From assembly GCA_002842935.1 (NCBI GenBank), contig PHEM01000003.1, positions 1 through 26,133 of the forward strand: a stretch of 26,133 nt of DNA, in the 5' to 3' direction. The stretch comes from Alphaproteobacteria bacterium HGW-Alphaproteobacteria-13. Its GTDB lineage: Bacteria > Pseudomonadota > Alphaproteobacteria > Sphingomonadales > Sphingomonadaceae. This document shows positions 24,628 through 26,133 of the stretch, one piece after another (within the stretch, counting starts at the first letter, position 1; each line of letters begins with the position of its first letter). The notes under the pieces were generated by a model. It made no database searches and was not told the origin of the DNA. It was given only the letters and a program-made list of their open reading frames with translations. Made by a program: the position numbers and the translations under genes.

Positions 24628-26133
24628 CGCAAAGCGCCGCCGATATTTTCGCCGCCATCGGGCAGGCATCGGCGCCCTTGACGCTGGCGCGCGCGGCGGA
24701 CGGGTTCCTGCCGCTGCTGCTCGCCGACCTGGCGCGGGCGAGCGACAAGCGCCTGCTTTACGTGGCGACCGACGATGCCGCGATGCAGGCCATTGCCGAC
24801 GCCGCGCCCTTTTTCGCGCCCGACCTTATCGTCCACCGCTTCCCGGCGTGGGATTGCCTGCCTTACGACCGCGCGGGACCGTCGATGCGCGTCAGCGCCG
24901 ACCGGCTCGCGACGCTGTCGGCCTTGCAGGCTCCACCGAAGCGCGGCGAGCTGATCCTGACCACCGTCGCCGCCGTCACGCAGCGCACGTTGACGCCGTT
25001 CCGCATCCGCCAGCTTGCGACGACGCTGGCGGCGGGGCAGCGGATCGACCGCGACGCGCTGGCCGAACTGCTCGTCGCGGGCGGCTTCAACCGAGTCGAT
25101 ACCGTCGCCGACCAAGGCGAATTCGCGGTGCGCGGCGGCATCGTCGACCTGTTCCCGGCGGGCGAGGAGGCGGGGCTACGCGTCGATTTCTTCGGCGACG
25201 AGATCGAGAGCATCCGCCGCTTCGACCCCGCCGACCAGCGCAGCCTGGGTCCCGCCAAGGCGCTGAGCCTGCTGCCCGCCGCCGAGACCTTGCTCGACGA
25301 GGCGACGATCAAGCGCTTCCGTTCCGCCTACCGCGAATTGTTCGGCGCGGCGGCGACGGGCGACCCGCTCTATCAGGCCGTCAGCGAAGGGCGGCGGCAG
25401 GCGGGGATGGACCATTGGCTGCCGCTGTTCGAGGAGCGGCTGGCGACCCTGTTCGACCATATCGACCCCGCGACCCCCGTGCTGCGCGGCCACCGCACCG
25501 ACGCGACGGCCGAGACGCGGTTCGAGGCGATCCGCGACTATCACGCCAACCGCGTCGCGGCCGAGCGAGAACAGGCGGGCAGCTATCGCCCGCTGGCGCC
25601 CGAGGCGCTGTATCTGACCGAGGACGAATGGCGCGATGCGGAGGCCGCGCGGCCCGTGCATGTCGTGACGCCGTTCGACGTGCCGCCGTCGGCGTCGGTG
25701 ATCGACCTCGAAACCCATGCCGCGCGCGATTTCACGCCGGAGCGGACGGCAGAACTCAACGTCTATGACAAGGTCGCCGATCATCTGGCGGACGAGCGCC
25801 GCAAGGGGCGGCGGACGATCATCGCCAGCTATTCCGGCGGCGCGCGCGAGCGGCTGGCGGGGTTGCTGAAAGAGCATGGGGTCGCTGGGCTTTCCTATGC
25901 GGAGACGTGGCAGGAAGCATTGGGCCTGTCTTCTCCCCTCCCGCTTGCGGGAGGGGCCGGGGGAGGGCCTGTTGCCAAGCCCACCCTCGAAACAAGCCCT
26001 CCCCTAACCCCTCCCGCAAGCGGGAGGGGGACTGTCACCCTCATCACCCTCCCCCTCGACCATGGCTTCGCGTCCGACGCGATCAGCCTGCTGACCGAGC
26101 AGGACATTCTCGGCGAACGCCTCGTCCGCCGCC
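24624..26133 (+). CDS. mfd: Transcription-repair coupling factor Mfd (3' end outside window), with in-frame repeat insertion
   Basis: The first 503 codons of Mfd, the ATP-dependent translocase that removes stalled RNA polymerase and recruits UvrA. The frame stays open to the window end, and the helicase motor lies beyond it. Visible are the UvrB-like N-terminal domains: LLYVATDDAAMQAIADA, then FPAWDCLPYDRAGPS, GFNRVDTVADQGEFAVRGGI and VDLFPAGEEAGLRVDFFGDEIESIRRFD. Later parts include the expected EHGV and TEQDILGERLVR near the end. Residues about 434-470 (SSPLPLAGGAGGGP, then SPPLTPPASGRG) are coded by a palindromic doublet inserted between WQEALGL and TLPLDHGF. The frame is intact across it. 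The start overlaps the sdhE stop. The insert lies at a surface-loop-like junction of the N-terminal part, so function is probably kept. Confidence 0.96.
   Translation, partial: MTQSAADIFAAIGQASAPLTLARAADGFLPLLLADLARASDKRLLYVATDDAAMQAIADAAPFFAPDLIVHRFPAWDCLPYDRAGPSMRVSADRLATLSALQAPPKRGELILTTVAAVTQRTLTPFRIRQLATTLAAGQRIDRDALAELLVAGGFNRVDTVADQGEFAVRGGIVDLFPAGEEAGLRVDFFGDEIESIRRFDPADQRSLGPAKALSLLPAAETLLDEATIKRFRSAYRELFGAAATGDPLYQAVSEGRRQAGMDHWLPLFEERLATLFDHIDPATPVLRGHRTDATAETRFEAIRDYHANRVAAEREQAGSYRPLAPEALYLTEDEWRDAEAARPVHVVTPFDVPPSASVIDLETHAARDFTPERTAELNVYDKVADHLADERRKGRRTIIASYSGGARERLAGLLKEHGVAGLSYAETWQEALGLSSPLPLAGGAGGGPVAKPTLETSPPLTPPASGRGTVTLITLPLDHGFASDAISLLTEQDILGERLVRR
25922..26034. repeat. 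Short A-B palindromic doublet inside mfd
   Basis: Unit A (25922-25973) and unit B (25997-26034) are inverted copies of the same CTCCCGCTTGCGGGAG unit as in carA, with a spacer of about 23 bp. Unit A matches the carA copy over about 51 bp with one difference. Both copies begin GGGCCTGTCTTC and end GGGGGACTG. It is translated in frame as part of Mfd. Confidence 0.92.

Noticed and set aside
24848..25768. 306-codon plus-strand frame near the window end
   Set aside because: It is out of frame with mfd, whose true frame runs from 24624 to the window end with clear Mfd motifs.

Overview
The window looks like chromosomal DNA of an alphaproteobacterium of the Sphingomonadales (Sphingomonas or a close relative). 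The DNA is GC-rich, and the gene families and their order fit: yqeY-dnaG-rpoD, carA-carB-greA, recG/sdhE-mfd, a MoxR/CoxE pair, and DUF6456 and DOMON-like proteins. This assignment is inference from protein character and synteny. No rRNA or tRNA gene and no CRISPR array was seen.

Layout. 1-2.9 kb: a partial DUF2569 membrane protein, a convergent DUF6456 protein, and an XRE regulator whose stop overlaps the start of a GT4 glycosyltransferase. 2.95-8.8 kb, minus strand: carA-carB-greA-rhomboid protease. 8.9-13.8 kb, plus strand: yqeY-like gene, a DUF559 nuclease cassette, dnaG, rpoD. 13.8-15.8 kb: a repeat-rich intergenic stretch, a small PspC-domain protein and an unrecognised helical protein. 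15.8-17.9 kb: MoxR-type AAA ATPase and CoxE-like VWA protein. 18.0-20.2 kb, minus strand: GIY-YIG nuclease, DOMON-like protein and NamZ-like DUF1343 muramidase. 20.2-21.9 kb: tyrS and a PilZ protein. 22.1-26.1 kb: recG (minus) divergent from sdhE-mfd, with mfd running off the window end.

The housekeeping genes are ordinary. The unusual layer is short palindromic repeats, at least seven families, mostly inverted doublets (REPIN/MITE-like). Two families carry a nuclease gene exactly where the short elements have only a spacer. (i) A DUF559 gene lies between perfect 36-bp inverted repeats, inserted between yqeY and dnaG. (ii) A GIY-YIG gene lies between 33-bp inverted repeats (one mismatch), inserted between tyrS and the DOMON-like gene. 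Short forms of family (i) are inserted in frame inside carA and inside mfd, and add about 36 residues to each protein. The 36-bp unit has no stop codon in any of its six frames and ends in a Shine-Dalgarno-like purine run that appears to serve the nuclease and dnaG. Repeat sequence also codes the ends of the glycosyltransferase, DOMON-like, GIY-YIG and DUF559 proteins. I read these as nuclease-bearing parent cassettes with protein-tolerated short derivatives, comparable in effect to Rickettsia palindromic elements. The role of the nucleases in spreading the repeats is a hypothesis.
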